A stretch of DNA of 64,000 nt, taken from positions 62,983-126,982 of the forward strand of contig NZ_BDJB01000014.1 in NCBI RefSeq assembly GCF_002117915.1. The letters are read 5' to 3'. Shown here in pieces: positions 19,871 to 29,044 of this stretch (positions are counted from its first letter, which is position 1; the number at the start of each line of letters is the position of its first letter). The position numbers and the translations under genes are program-made. Below the pieces are notes generated by a model that worked only from the letters and a program-made list of their open reading frames with translations, was not told the origin of the DNA and did not search any database. This stretch comes from Sphingomonas sp. TZW2008 (lineage in GTDB: Bacteria > Pseudomonadota > Alphaproteobacteria > Sphingomonadales > Sphingomonadaceae).

Positions 19871-20602
19871 ATGACCTTGCGTATCGCCGCCACCGCCATC
19901 GCGCTTACCTTTCTCGCCGCGTGCGGGGATGGCGGCTCCACCGGCTCGGCCGCACCCAACTCGGTCGCGGCCGCTCCTGCCCCGGCAGGGCAAGACTGGT
20001 CGCAGACCGTCAGCAAGACGGTCGATGGCGGCTTCGTCATGGGCAATCCCAACGCGCCGCTGAAGCTCGTCGAATACGGCTCGCGCACCTGCCCGACGTG
20101 CGGCAACTTCGGCCGCACCGGCACCGAGCCGCTGACGCAGAACTATATCAAGACGGGCAAGGTCTCGTTCGAATTCCGCGATTTCCTGGTCCACGCCCCC
20201 GATCTTGGCGTCGCAATCCTCGGCCAGTGCGCGGGCGAGACGCCGTTCTTCCCAATCCTTGAGCAGATGTTCCAGGAGCAGAATGGCTTCCTCGAAAAGC
20301 TCGAGAAGGTGCCTGCCGATTTCCAGCAGCGGCTGCAGGCGATGACACCGGCACAGCAGGCGACCGCCTGGGTCGAGTATCTCGGCTACATCGATTTTGT
20401 TAAGCAGCGCGGCCTGAGCGAGCAGCAGGCGCACCAGTGCCTCGCCGATCCGCAGCGGATCGAAGCGCTCGCCAAGGTGTCCGAAGTCGCGATGCGCGAC
20501 AAGGAAGTCACCGGCACGCCGACCTTCTTCCTCAACGGCGAGAAGCTCGACGCGGCGAGCTGGGAGCAGGTTGAATCGGCGCTGAAAGGCGCCGGCGCCT
20601 GA
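19871..20602 (+). CDS. DsbA-like thioredoxin-fold lipoprotein
   Basis: This second DsbA-like protein (243 residues) has a lipobox, LTFLAAC, with the lipidated Cys at residue 18, then a 30-residue Ala/Ser/Pro linker. The active site is Cys74-Pro-Thr-Cys77 (SRTCPTCGNF) and the cis-Pro loop is TGTPTFFLNG. The CPTC centre differs from the CPHC of its neighbour, so redox potential and partner may differ. A TTG three bases upstream is in frame, but the ATG at 19871 is preferred, with GGAG upstream. It probably shares a transcript with the dciA-like gene, the first DsbA and smc. Confidence 0.92.
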   Translation: MTLRIAATAIALTFLAACGDGGSTGSAAPNSVAAAPAPAGQDWSQTVSKTVDGGFVMGNPNAPLKLVEYGSRTCPTCGNFGRTGTEPLTQNYIKTGKVSFEFRDFLVHAPDLGVAILGQCAGETPFFPILEQMFQEQNGFLEKLEKVPADFQQRLQAMTPAQQATAWVEYLGYIDFVKQRGLSEQQAHQCLADPQRIEALAKVSEVAMRDKEVTGTPTFFLNGEKLDAASWEQVESALKGAGA

Positions 20603-20646
20603 GGCGACGCATACGCCGCGCCGCTTGATACCACGGTTGCGCTGAC

Positions 20647-23600
20647 GTGCAGATCAAGCGGCTGCGGCTGTCCGGCTTCAAGAGTTTCGTCGACCCCGCC
20701 GATCTACGGATCGAGCCGGGGCTGACCGGGGTCGTCGGCCCCAACGGCTGCGGCAAATCGAACCTGCTCGAAGCGCTGCGCTGGACGATGGGCGAGAACA
20801 GCGCGAAATCGCTGCGCGGCGCGGGCATGGAAGACGTGATCTTCGCCGGCACGGCGACGCGCCCAGCGCGCGATTTCGCCGAAGTATCGCTGCTCGCCGA
20901 GATCGACGGTGCGGAGACCGAAGTCGTCCGCCGGATCGAGCGCGGCGCGGGCAGCGCCTATCGGATCGACGGCAAGGACGTGCGCGCGAAGGACGTGTCG
21001 CTGCTGTTCGCCGATGCCGCGACGGGCGCCCACTCCCCTGCGCTCGTCAGCCAGGGGCGGATCAGCGCGGTGATCGCGGCGAAGCCCGCCGACCGGCGCG
21101 CGATGCTCGAGGAGGCGGCCGGCATTGCGGGGCTCCACGGACGCCGCCGCGATGCCGAGCAGAAGCTGCGGGCAACGGAGGCCAATCTCGCCCGGCTCGA
21201 CGAGGTGATCGCCGATCAGGAAGCGCGCGCGGCGGCGCTGCGGCGGCAGGCGCGGCAGGCATCGCGCTACCGGCTCCTCTCGACGCAGATCCGCCTCGCC
21301 GAAGCGCGCATGATCTTTTCCCGCTGGCGTGAGGCGGCGCAAGCAGCGGACGACGCAGCCCGTGTCGCGCAGCAGGCCGAGCGCGCGGTCGCCACCGCCG
21401 GCGCGGCGCTTCGGGCAGCCGAGGCCGCGCAGGCGGAGGCGGCCGCGACACTCGCCACCGCGCGCGCCGCGGCGCTGTCGGCGCGCGATCGTAGCGCGAC
21501 GGCGGCGCACGACGTGTCGGCGCTGCGGGCGAAGGTGCAGGCGGCAAAGCGTCGGCTCGACGAACTGGCGCAGGCGGCGGCGCGCATCGCCGACGACCGT
21601 ACCCGCGAGGGAGATCTGGCGCGCGATGCCGCGGCGGCGCTCGCGCGGCTGGAGGAAGAGCGCCGGGCGCTTGAAGCCGCGATTACGGCCGACGCCGCCG
21701 AGCTGCCTCGGCACGACGCGGCGCTCGCGGACGCCGAGCGTCAGGGGCGGGATGCTGAAGTCGCGCTGGCACAGGCGCTGTCGCGTCAGGCGAGCGACAT
21801 GGCGGAGGCGCGCGTGGCGCAAGCGGCGGCGGCGGCGGCGCGAAGTCGGCTCGATCGCGCCGAGCGCGACGCGGCGCAGGTGACGGCGCAGCTTGCGGCG
21901 CTGGGCGACGCCGCACCGCTGGAGCGCGAGCGGAACGAAGCGGCGGCGATGATTGCCGTTGCCGAGCGTGAAATCGTCGCAGCACGCCAAAGCCTCGCCG
22001 ACGCCGAGCAGGCAGAGCGGCACGCAATCGCAGCACGCGACGACGCGCAGGGCAAGCGTGCCGCTGCGCGCGCCGAACTGGCGGCGCTGGAAAGTGAAGC
22101 GGCTGTCCTGCGGCGCTCGACCGAGCGCGCCGGACGCGATCGGCTGCTCGATCACGTCGCGGCCGACGCCGGCTATGAGCGGGCGCTGGCCGCAGCCCTC
22201 GGCGATGATCTCGATATCGGCCTCGATCGCGCAGCCCCTGCATTCTGGAATGGGTCGCCGACGTCAGGTACGGCGCACGCGACCCCGGATACCGCAAGCG
22301 CAGACGGACGCGATCGCCTGATCGCGCACGTCCAGGCACCGGCGTGGCTCAGTCACCGCCTGTCGTACGTCATCGTAACCGACGAGGACGACGGTCGCGT
22401 GCTTGCGCCGGGCGAGCGGCTGGTGACGCGCGCGGGCACGATGCGGCGCTGGGACGGTCTGGTCGTCACCCGAGGCGGGGCGGCCGCGGCGGAGCGGCTC
22501 GAACGGCGCAACCGGCTGAGCGCGATCGACGCCGCCCTGCCGGCGGCGCGGGATCAGGCGGCGGCTTCCGAGGCCGCGGTGGTGGCGGCGGAAACGGGTA
22601 TTGCCGGAGCGCGCGCCGAAGCGGGCGCAGCGCGGGCCACGATCGCGGAACGCGAAGCACAGGTGCGTCAGGCGCGCGTGCGGCAGGACCGCGCTACGGC
22701 GCAGATCGAGCGGCTCGACGGACTGCGCGCCGATCTGACGGCACGTGCCGCCCGTATTACGGACGAACGCGGTGAGGCCGCGCGAGACCAGACGGCGGCG
22801 GTGGATGCGGTGGCTGCGCTGCCCGATACTGGCGCTTCCGCGGCGGCAGTATCCGAGAGGCAGCGCACGGCCGAAACGTGCCGCCAGACGATCGCCACCG
22901 CGCGGGCGGCGCGCGAGGCAGCGGCGCGCGCCGGCGAGCAGGCGCGCACCCGCCTCGCCGCGGCAGTCGCCGACGCGAAGAGCTGGCGGGCGCGGGCAGG
23001 CGATGCCGCGCGGCGGATCGCCGACATGGACAAGCGCGCGCGCGACCTTGCGACGGAGACGGCAGCGCTGGCCGATCGACCGGCGGCGTTGGAGGCCGCC
23101 CTCGCCAAGGCAATCGCGGCGCATGATGAGGCGCGGCAGGCCACGGAGGCGCTCGCCGCGGCTGAAAGCGCCGCCGATGCCGCCCTGCGGCGAACCGAGG
23201 ACGAGACGCGCCGCGCGGGCGAAGCGCTGGCGCAGGCGCGCGAGGCGCGCGCCGGCGCGGTCGCGCGCGCCGAGAGCCACGAGGCGCGACGGATCGAGAT
23301 CGGGCGGGTATCCGGCGAACGTTTCGAGTGCCCCGCCCCCGTCCTACCCGAGAAGATCGGCTTTGCCGCCGACGATGTCCGCCCCCCGCAGGACGAATCC
23401 GCGGCGCACGATCGGTTGATGCGCGATCGCGAACGGATCGGACCGGTCAATCTCGTCGCCGAGCAGGAACTCGCCGAGCTGGAAGCGGGCGCGAGCGGCA
23501 ACGCCGCCGAGCGGGCGGAGCTCGGCCAGGCAGTCAACCGGCTGCGCGGCTCGATCGGGACGCTCAACCGCGAGGGGCGTCAACGGCTGCTCGCGGCGTT

Positions 23601-24063
23601 CGAGGCGGTCAATGGCCATTTCCGCCGGCTGTTCACCACCCTGTTCGATGGCGGGCAGGCGCATCTCGAACTGATCGACTCGGACGATCCGCTCGAGGCG
23701 GGGCTCGAGATCATGGCGCAGCCGCCGGGCAAGCGGCTCCAGTCGCTCACGCTGCTGTCGGGCGGCGAGCAGGCACTGACCGCAGTCGCGCTGATCTTCG
23801 GCCTGTTCCTGACCAATCCTGCGCCGATCTGCGTGCTCGACGAGGTCGACGCGCCGCTCGACGACGCCAATATCGAACGGTTCTGCGACCTGCTCGACCG
23901 GATGAGCCGGGAAACGCGGACCCGCTACCTCATCGTCACGCACAATGCGGTGACGATGAGCCGGATGCACCGCCTGTTCGGCGTGACGATGATCGAGCGC
24001 GGCGTCAGCCGGCTGGTATCGGTCGACTTGCAGGCGGCGGAGACGCTGCTGGCGGCGGAATGA
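20647..24063 (+). CDS. smc: Chromosome segregation protein SMC
   Basis: SMC is the ATPase of the bacterial condensin that organises and segregates the chromosome. The 1138-residue protein begins (GTG start) MQIKRLRLSGFKSF and has Walker A GPNGCGKS at 31-38. It then has a long Ala/Arg/Glu coiled coil, a hinge near residues 490-600, a second coiled coil, the signature LLSGGEQALTAVAL and Walker B ICVLDEVDAPLDD. scpA and scpB are not in the window. Its last 59 bases overlap the coding end of the convergent glycosyltransferase gene. Confidence 0.97.
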   Translation: MQIKRLRLSGFKSFVDPADLRIEPGLTGVVGPNGCGKSNLLEALRWTMGENSAKSLRGAGMEDVIFAGTATRPARDFAEVSLLAEIDGAETEVVRRIERGAGSAYRIDGKDVRAKDVSLLFADAATGAHSPALVSQGRISAVIAAKPADRRAMLEEAAGIAGLHGRRRDAEQKLRATEANLARLDEVIADQEARAAALRRQARQASRYRLLSTQIRLAEARMIFSRWREAAQAADDAARVAQQAERAVATAGAALRAAEAAQAEAAATLATARAAALSARDRSATAAHDVSALRAKVQAAKRRLDELAQAAARIADDRTREGDLARDAAAALARLEEERRALEAAITADAAELPRHDAALADAERQGRDAEVALAQALSRQASDMAEARVAQAAAAAARSRLDRAERDAAQVTAQLAALGDAAPLERERNEAAAMIAVAEREIVAARQSLADAEQAERHAIAARDDAQGKRAAARAELAALESEAAVLRRSTERAGRDRLLDHVAADAGYERALAAALGDDLDIGLDRAAPAFWNGSPTSGTAHATPDTASADGRDRLIAHVQAPAWLSHRLSYVIVTDEDDGRVLAPGERLVTRAGTMRRWDGLVVTRGGAAAAERLERRNRLSAIDAALPAARDQAAASEAAVVAAETGIAGARAEAGAARATIAEREAQVRQARVRQDRATAQIERLDGLRADLTARAARITDERGEAARDQTAAVDAVAALPDTGASAAAVSERQRTAETCRQTIATARAAREAAARAGEQARTRLAAAVADAKSWRARAGDAARRIADMDKRARDLATETAALADRPAALEAALAKAIAAHDEARQATEALAAAESAADAALRRTEDETRRAGEALAQAREARAGAVARAESHEARRIEIGRVSGERFECPAPVLPEKIGFAADDVRPPQDESAAHDRLMRDRERIGPVNLVAEQELAELEAGASGNAAERAELGQAVNRLRGSIGTLNREGRQRLLAAFEAVNGHFRRLFTTLFDGGQAHLELIDSDDPLEAGLEIMAQPPGKRLQSLTLLSGGEQALTAVALIFGLFLTNPAPICVLDEVDAPLDDANIERFCDLLDRMSRETRTRYLIVTHNAVTMSRMHRLFGVTMIERGVSRLVSVDLQAAETLLAAE

Positions 24064-25243
24064 GCCACGCCGCCGGCCTCGAACGCACCGCATCGACGAT
24101 CAGCCACAGCATCGCTGCCCCGCGAAATGCGGCGGCGAATGCGATATGCGTCTGCGTGATGCCTGGACCGCTGCCGCCGGGCGAGGCGAAGAACCAGAAT
24201 TCGGCCCAATAGGCCCCAAGGTCACCGGCGACGAACCACGCGACCGGCCAAAGCCGGCGGCTGGTGAGCAGTAGGAAGGGATAGAGCCACAGGTCGAATT
24301 GCGGCGAATAGACCTTGTTGGTGAGCAGGAACCACGCGAGCACGGGCGTGAACAACACCCACGATCGTTCGGCATGCCGCCGCCAGCCGACCAGCACGAT
24401 CGCCGCGGCGCCGGCGACGAAGGCGGCGAACGACCAGAGGTTGCGCGTCGGCAGATCGGTGATCCACCAGCCCTGTGTCGCCATGATCTCCCAGATCGAC
24501 GCGGCGGTGCCGCTGCGCGCCTGGCTGAACGAGTAGAACTCCGCCCAATTGGCAGGCGCCGCCAGCGCGACCGGCAGGTTGATCGTCGTCCAGGTGCCGA
24601 GCGCGACGAGCGAGAGGGTAGCGCTGGCGGCGAAACGCGCCTGCCACACCGCCCTCCGCCGGAGCAGTGCGCCGAGGCCTAGTAACGGGAGCAGCAGCAC
24701 CGGAAACAGCTTCGCCGCGGTGCCGATCGCGGCGAGTGCGGCGCCGACGCGGGTCGCGGCGCGGCGGGCGGCGAGCAGCGCCGCGACCGCCAGCGCCACC
24801 GCGAGCATGTCCCAATTGTGCCCGAGATAGAGCACCAGCGGCGGCGCGCCCGCCCACCACCAGCGCCGGCCGCGGGGTACGCCCGCGCGCTCCATCATCC
24901 ACAGCACCGCGAAGGCGAGCGCGGCATTGACGAGCGAGACGACGAGCAGGAAATCGAACGCATCGCCGCGCGCGCCGCCGATCGTGCGAACGACGAGCCC
25001 CTCGAGCCAGATCAGCGCGCCGGTCAGCACGGGATATTCGATCCGCGCCTCGACATAGGGCAGCTGCCCCGCCGCGACGCCGCGCAGGCCCCAGAAAGGC
25101 ACGGCATCGGAGTAGCAGCCGGTGAGATACTGCTCGTCGCCGGTCCAAGACGCCCCGCAATGCGCCTTGAACCACCAACCGAGAACGCACGTCAGCGCGA
25201 GCAGCGCATAGGGGCCGGGATGGTCGACGCGGGGCAATCGCAT
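24005..25243 (-). CDS. GT87-type (DUF2029) integral membrane glycosyltransferase-like protein
   Basis: A 412-residue protein with about ten hydrophobic helices and the GT-C-like feature of acidic residues in the first outer loop (SWTGDEQYLTGCYSD ... RIEYPV). The blocks EYPVLTGALIW and YSPQFDLWLYPFLLL are typical of the GT87 family, polyprenyl-phosphate-mannose-dependent mannosyltransferases. The real donor and acceptor are unknown. Its 3' end overlaps smc tail-to-tail by 59 bases. The last ~25 residues are Pro/Ala-rich and could be lost without harming the fold. The divergent neighbour is the radical SAM gene. Confidence 0.8.
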   Translation of the reverse strand: MRLPRVDHPGPYALLALTCVLGWWFKAHCGASWTGDEQYLTGCYSDAVPFWGLRGVAAGQLPYVEARIEYPVLTGALIWLEGLVVRTIGGARGDAFDFLLVVSLVNAALAFAVLWMMERAGVPRGRRWWWAGAPPLVLYLGHNWDMLAVALAVAALLAARRAATRVGAALAAIGTAAKLFPVLLLPLLGLGALLRRRAVWQARFAASATLSLVALGTWTTINLPVALAAPANWAEFYSFSQARSGTAASIWEIMATQGWWITDLPTRNLWSFAAFVAGAAAIVLVGWRRHAERSWVLFTPVLAWFLLTNKVYSPQFDLWLYPFLLLTSRRLWPVAWFVAGDLGAYWAEFWFFASPGGSGPGITQTHIAFAAAFRGAAMLWLIVDAVRSRPAAWLIPPPAASPPPASRPIPAG

Positions 25244-25274
25244 TGACCGCGGTTAACCCGGCGCGGCGCTCAGG

Positions 25275-25303
25275 TCGACACTCGGCGCATGAGAACCTAT
25301 ATA
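25275..25303 (+). promoter_or_regulatory. Predicted sigma70-type promoter of the radical SAM gene
   Basis: TCGACA (25275-25280) and TATATA (25298-25303) are separated by exactly 17 bases and resemble the -35 and -10 hexamers. The start of transcription would fall near 25310, which is the A of the preferred ATG, so the mRNA may be leaderless. Confidence 0.5.
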
Positions 25304-25307
25304 GAAC
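25293..25307 (+). promoter_or_regulatory. Putative LexA (SOS) box
   Basis: GAAC-CTATATA-GAAC is the exact reverse complement form of GTTC-N7-GTTC, the LexA operator known from Alphaproteobacteria. It covers the predicted -10 hexamer and ends two bases before the preferred start codon, so bound LexA would block transcription. The downstream gene is of a DNA-repair-associated family, which fits SOS control. Confidence 0.65.
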
Positions 25308-25309
25308 GG

Positions 25310-26557
25310 ATGGCGCAGCTCGACGTCCAACAGAAGCTGGAGATTTTGGCTGATGCCGCCAAATACGACGCGTCGTGCGCGTCGTCGGGCACAGCCAAGC
25401 GCAACTCGCGCGACGGCAAAGGAATTGGGTCGACCGAGGGGATGGGCATCTGCCATGCCTATGCGCCTGACGGCCGCTGCATCAGCCTGCTCAAGATCCT
25501 CCTGACGAACAGCTGCATCTTCGATTGCCACTATTGCATCAATCGCAAGAGCTCGAACGTCCGCCGCGCGCGCTTCACGGCGAAGGAGGTGGTGAACCTC
25601 ACGCTGTCCTTCTACCGGCGCAACTATATCGAGGGGCTGTTTCTCTCGTCGGGCATCATCGGCTCGTCCAACTACACGATGGAGCAACTGGTCGAGGTCG
25701 CGCGCTCCTTGCGGGAGGATCATCACTTCCGCGGCTACATCCATCTCAAGACGATTCCTGACGCCGATCCCGAGCTGATCCACCAGGCCGGGCTCTACGC
25801 CGATCGCATGTCGATCAACGTCGAGCTGCCGACCGTCAGCGGATTGAAGCGGCTCGCGCCCGAGAAGGACAATGGGCGGATCGAAGGCGCGATGAAGGGT
25901 CTGCGCACGTCGATCATCGATACGCGCGACGCGAAGAAGAAGTACCGCTCCGCGCCCACCTTCGCCCCCGCTGGCCAGTCGACGCAGATGATCGTCGGCG
26001 CCGATGCCGCAACAGATGGTGACATCGTGACTAAGGCCGCTCGGCTGTACGATCGGTTCGAGTTGCGCCGCGTTTATTATTCGGCGTTCAGCCCGATTCC
26101 CGATGCCTCCGCGGTGCTGCCGCTGCAGCGCCCGCCGCTAATGCGCGAACACCGGCTGTACCAGTCGGACTGGCTGATGCGCTTCTACGGCTTCCAGCCC
26201 AAGGAAGTCGTCGCGGCGGCGGACGAACGCACGGGGATGCTGCCGCTCGACATCGATCCCAAGCTCGCCTGGGCGCTCAAGTTCCGCGACAGCTTCCCGG
26301 TCGACGTGAACCGCGCGCCCAAGGAGTTGCTGCTGCGCGTACCGGGGCTCGGCACCAAAGCGGTGGCGAACATCCTGACGAGCCGGCGGTGGCGCAAGCT
26401 ACGGCTCGAAGACGTCGCCCGCCTGACGGTGTCGATCGCCAAGATCCGGCCGTTCATCGTTACCGCCGATTGGCGCCCGGTGACACTGACCGACAAGGCC
26501 GAACTGCGCCCGATCGTAGCGCCGAAGAAGCAGCAGCTCGAGCTGTTCGCCGCCTGA
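25310..26557 (+). CDS. Putative DNA modification/repair radical SAM protein
   Basis: The protein (415 residues) matches the family described as putative DNA modification/repair radical SAM proteins. The radical SAM cluster is Cys69-x3-Cys73-x2-Cys76 (NSCIFDCHYC). A helix-hairpin-helix (LLLRVPGLGTKAVANILTSR) near residue 345 suggests DNA binding. The N-terminal block MAQLDVQQKLEILADAAKYD is where the family begins, so I prefer the ATG at 25310 over one at 25289, which lies upstream of the promoter's -10 box. The family is normally next to a UdgX-type uracil-DNA glycosylase gene. Here that partner is missing and rarD follows convergently. Function is inferred from family only. Confidence 0.9.
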   Translation: MAQLDVQQKLEILADAAKYDASCASSGTAKRNSRDGKGIGSTEGMGICHAYAPDGRCISLLKILLTNSCIFDCHYCINRKSSNVRRARFTAKEVVNLTLSFYRRNYIEGLFLSSGIIGSSNYTMEQLVEVARSLREDHHFRGYIHLKTIPDADPELIHQAGLYADRMSINVELPTVSGLKRLAPEKDNGRIEGAMKGLRTSIIDTRDAKKKYRSAPTFAPAGQSTQMIVGADAATDGDIVTKAARLYDRFELRRVYYSAFSPIPDASAVLPLQRPPLMREHRLYQSDWLMRFYGFQPKEVVAAADERTGMLPLDIDPKLAWALKFRDSFPVDVNRAPKELLLRVPGLGTKAVANILTSRRWRKLRLEDVARLTVSIAKIRPFIVTADWRPVTLTDKAELRPIVAPKKQQLELFAA

Positions 26558-26569
26558 CCCGTCAGGCGG
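26550..26569. terminator. Perfect 9-base palindrome spanning two convergent stop codons
   Basis: CCGCCTGAC-CC-GTCAGGCGG is a perfect inverted repeat. The TGA in its left arm ends the radical SAM gene and the TGA in its right arm (other strand) ends rarD. It may act as a compact bidirectional terminator, though no T run follows. Confidence 0.45.
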
Positions 26570-27473
26570 GCTGCGCGGCGATGGCGCGCTGGCGGGCGGC
26601 GCGCACGCTGTCCCATGCGAAGATCGCACATCCGGCCCAAATCAGCCCAAAGACGAGGAAGTGCAGTGGGCGCAGCGCCTCGCCGAACACCGCAACCGCG
26701 ACGATGAACTGCAGCGTTGGCGCCAAATACTGGAGCAACGCGAGCGACGAATAGGGCAAGCGGCGCGCGGCGGCCGCGAACATCAGCAGCGGCGCTGCGG
26801 TGATGAGGCCGAGCAGGATGAGCTGTGCATTGGTGCCCGCCCCCGCCCCGAACGCCCCCGCACCACGCTGGGCGAGCAGCAGGAGATAGAGCAGCGCGGG
26901 CGGCGTGAGCTGCGCGGTCTCGACCATCAGCCCGCCGAGCGAGTCGATCGCGACGACCTTGCGCACCAGCCCGTAGACACCGAACGACACGGCGAGCGTG
27001 AGCGAGATCCACAGCGTATCAAGCGCGCCGAGCGCCATCGCGACGACGCCGACCGCGGCGACCGCGATCGCCACCCCCTGCCACCGCCGCAGCCGCTCGC
27101 CGAGCACCGCCACGCCGAGCGCGACGTTGACGAGCGGATTGATGAAATAGCCGAGGCTTGCCGCCAGCGTCTGATGTGCGTTGACCGCCCAGATATAGAC
27201 CAGCCAGTTGATTGCGATCAGCGTCGCGCTCGCCGCCAGCATCGCCAGCGTACGCGGCGTGATCGCCGCGCGCACGGTGCGCCAGCGCCGCAGCGCCGTC
27301 ACGACGACGACGAGCAGCAGCAGCGACCAGACGACGCGGTGCGAGAGGATCTCGAGCGCGGACAGTCCGCCGAGCCAGCGGAAATAGAGCGGCAGCACGC
27401 CCCAGAAGGCGTAGGCGCCGAGCCCAAGCAGCAGCCCGCCGCGCGCTGCCGACCGATCCGACGCGTCGGTCAT
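26562..27473 (-). CDS. rarD: EamA family transporter RarD
   Basis: A 303-residue inner-membrane protein with about ten hydrophobic helices and the two EamA repeats. The blocks ARGGLLLGLGAYAFWGVLPLYF and YIWAVNAHQTLAASLGYFINPLVNV are characteristic of RarD. RarD is linked to chloramphenicol sensitivity in Pseudomonas, but its natural substrate is not established, and it probably exports metabolites. The start at 27473 lies 20 bases after the end of gpmA on the same strand, so both may be co-transcribed. Confidence 0.92.
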   Translation of the reverse strand: MTDASDRSAARGGLLLGLGAYAFWGVLPLYFRWLGGLSALEILSHRVVWSLLLLVVVVTALRRWRTVRAAITPRTLAMLAASATLIAINWLVYIWAVNAHQTLAASLGYFINPLVNVALGVAVLGERLRRWQGVAIAVAAVGVVAMALGALDTLWISLTLAVSFGVYGLVRKVVAIDSLGGLMVETAQLTPPALLYLLLLAQRGAGAFGAGAGTNAQLILLGLITAAPLLMFAAAARRLPYSSLALLQYLAPTLQFIVAVAVFGEALRPLHFLVFGLIWAGCAIFAWDSVRAARQRAIAAQPA

Positions 27474-27492
27474 GCGGCCGCCTGACGCGCGA

Positions 27493-28179
27493 TCACCGCT
27501 CGCCCAGATAATAGCGGTCGGTGGCGGCAAGGGTCGCGTCGAGCTCGTAAACGATCGGCTGGCCGGTCGGGATCTCGAGCGAGGTGATTTCGTCGTCGGG
27601 GATGTTCGACAGATGCTTGACGAGCGCGCGCAGCGAATTGCCATGCGCGGAGATGAGCACGCGCTTGTCCGCGCGCAGTTCGGGCGCGATGCGTTCTTCC
27701 CAATAGGGCAGGACGCGCGCGATCGTGTCCTTCAGACTCTCCGTCTTAGGGATCGCGATGCCGGCGTAGCGCCGGTCGTTGGTCATGTCGAACACGCTGC
27801 CGGCCTCTTCCGCCGGGGGCGGAATATCGAAGCTGCGACGCCAGATGTGCACCTGCTCGGCGCCGTGCTTGGCCGCCGTCTCCGCCTTGTCGAGCCCGGT
27901 CAGCCCGCCATAGTGGCGCTCGTTCAGCCGCCAGTGCTTCTCGGTCGGCAGCCACAGCCGGCCCATCGCCTCGAGCGCGAGGTTGAGTGTCTTGATTGCG
28001 CGCGTCTGCAGCGAGGTGAAGGTCAGGTCGAAGTCGAGGCCCTTGGCCGCCATCAGCTCGCCCGCCGCGCGCGCCTCCGCCGCGCCCTTCTCGGTCACGT
28101 CGACGTCCCACCAGCCGGTGAAGCGGTTCTCCAGGTTCCAGGCCGACTGGCCGTGGCGGATCAGGACGAGCGTGGGCAT
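27493..28179 (-). CDS. gpmA: 2,3-bisphosphoglycerate-dependent phosphoglycerate mutase
   Basis: GpmA interconverts 3- and 2-phosphoglycerate in glycolysis. The 228-residue protein shows the phosphohistidine loop [10 protein letters not shown] (His9), then [13 protein letters not shown], the lid block [17 protein letters not shown] and the second catalytic His in [16 protein letters not shown]. The start at 28179 is preceded by GGGAG. The open frame beyond is not conserved. It is divergent from the dienelactone hydrolase across 115 bases. Confidence 0.97.
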   Translation of the reverse strand: MPTLVLIRHGQSAWNLENRFTGWWDVDVTEKGAAEARAAGELMAAKGLDFDLTFTSLQTRAIKTLNLALEAMGRLWLPTEKHWRLNERHYGGLTGLDKAETAAKHGAEQVHIWRRSFDIPPPAEEAGSVFDMTNDRRYAGIAIPKTESLKDTIARVLPYWEERIAPELRADKRVLISAHGNSLRALVKHLSNIPDDEITSLEIPTGQPIVYELDATLAATDRYYLGER

Positions 28180-28294
28180 GATGGTCTCCCGTTGGCGCTC
28201 GACACAAGCGCGGACTTCCCTTTGACGCCGCGCTGATAGAGAGAAGCGCAGGCGTTCGACAAGCGCGCGGCGCACGGTTTGTAAGGAGCAGGTG

Positions 28295-29020
28295 ATGGCG
28301 ATCGTACGGCAGACGCTGATCTACGACGGTCCCGGCGGCCCGTTCGAGGGCGTCGTCGCGTGGGAGGACGAGGTGGAGACACCGCGGCCGGGCGTGCTCG
28401 TCTGCCCCAATATCCTCGGCCAAAAGGAATCCGACAACCAGAAGGCGGAGGCGCTGGCGAAGCTCGGCTACGTTGCGCTCGCCTGCGACGTCTACGGCCA
28501 GGGCAAGCGTACGACGCGCGAGAGCCCCGACGCCGGGCTCTACATGAACCAGATGAACGCTGACCGTGCGCTACTGCGCGATCGGCTTGCGGCGGCGCTC
28601 GACGCGCTCCGCGGGTTCGGCCCTGTGGACGCTACGCGGATCGCCGCGATCGGCTTCTGCTTCGGCGGAAAATGCGTGCTCGACATGGCGCGCAGCCGGC
28701 TGCCGATCCTCGGCGGCGTGAGCTTCCACGGCGTGTACGACCGGCCGGACTATGCCAATGTGCAGACGATCGACGCCAAGCTGCTGATCTGCCACGGCTG
28801 GGAGGATCCGCTCGCCACCCCCGAACAGATGGTGGCGCTGGGCCGTGAGCTGACCGAGGCGCACGCCGATTGGCAGATCCACGCTTATGGCAACGCCGGC
28901 CATGCCTTCACCGATACCGCGCTGGTCAAGCCGGCAGCGCCCGGCGTCGCCTATCACGAGCGCGCCGACCGGCGCAGCTGGAAGGCAATGATCGACTTCC
29001 TCGCGGAGCTGTTCGTCTAA
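28295..29020 (+). CDS. Dienelactone hydrolase family protein
   Basis: A 241-residue alpha/beta-hydrolase without signal peptide. The nucleophile elbow is GFCFGGKC (Cys rather than Ser, as in dienelactone hydrolase), and the acid and His are in [11 protein letters not shown] and GNAGHAFTD. Members hydrolyse lactones or esters. The substrate is not known, and no aromatic-degradation genes are nearby. AAGGAG stands six bases ahead of the ATG at 28295, which is better than the GTG just before it. Confidence 0.9.
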   Translation: MAIVRQTLIYDGPGGPFEGVVAWEDEVETPRPGVLVCPNILGQKESDNQKAEALAKLGYVALACDVYGQGKRTTRESPDAGLYMNQMNADRALLRDRLAAALDALRGFGPVDATRIAAIGFCFGGKCVLDMARSRLPILGGVSFHGVYDRPDYANVQTIDAKLLICHGWEDPLATPEQMVALGRELTEAHADWQIHAYGNAGHAFTDTALVKPAAPGVAYHERADRRSWKAMIDFLAELFV

Positions 29021-29044
29021 CGCCCCTCACCGGGGCCAATTGCA

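Noticed and set aside
29022..29036. GCCCC-TCACC-GGGGC stem between the dienelactone hydrolase and hxlR genes as a terminator
   Set aside because: Only five base pairs and no T run, so it is too weak to list.
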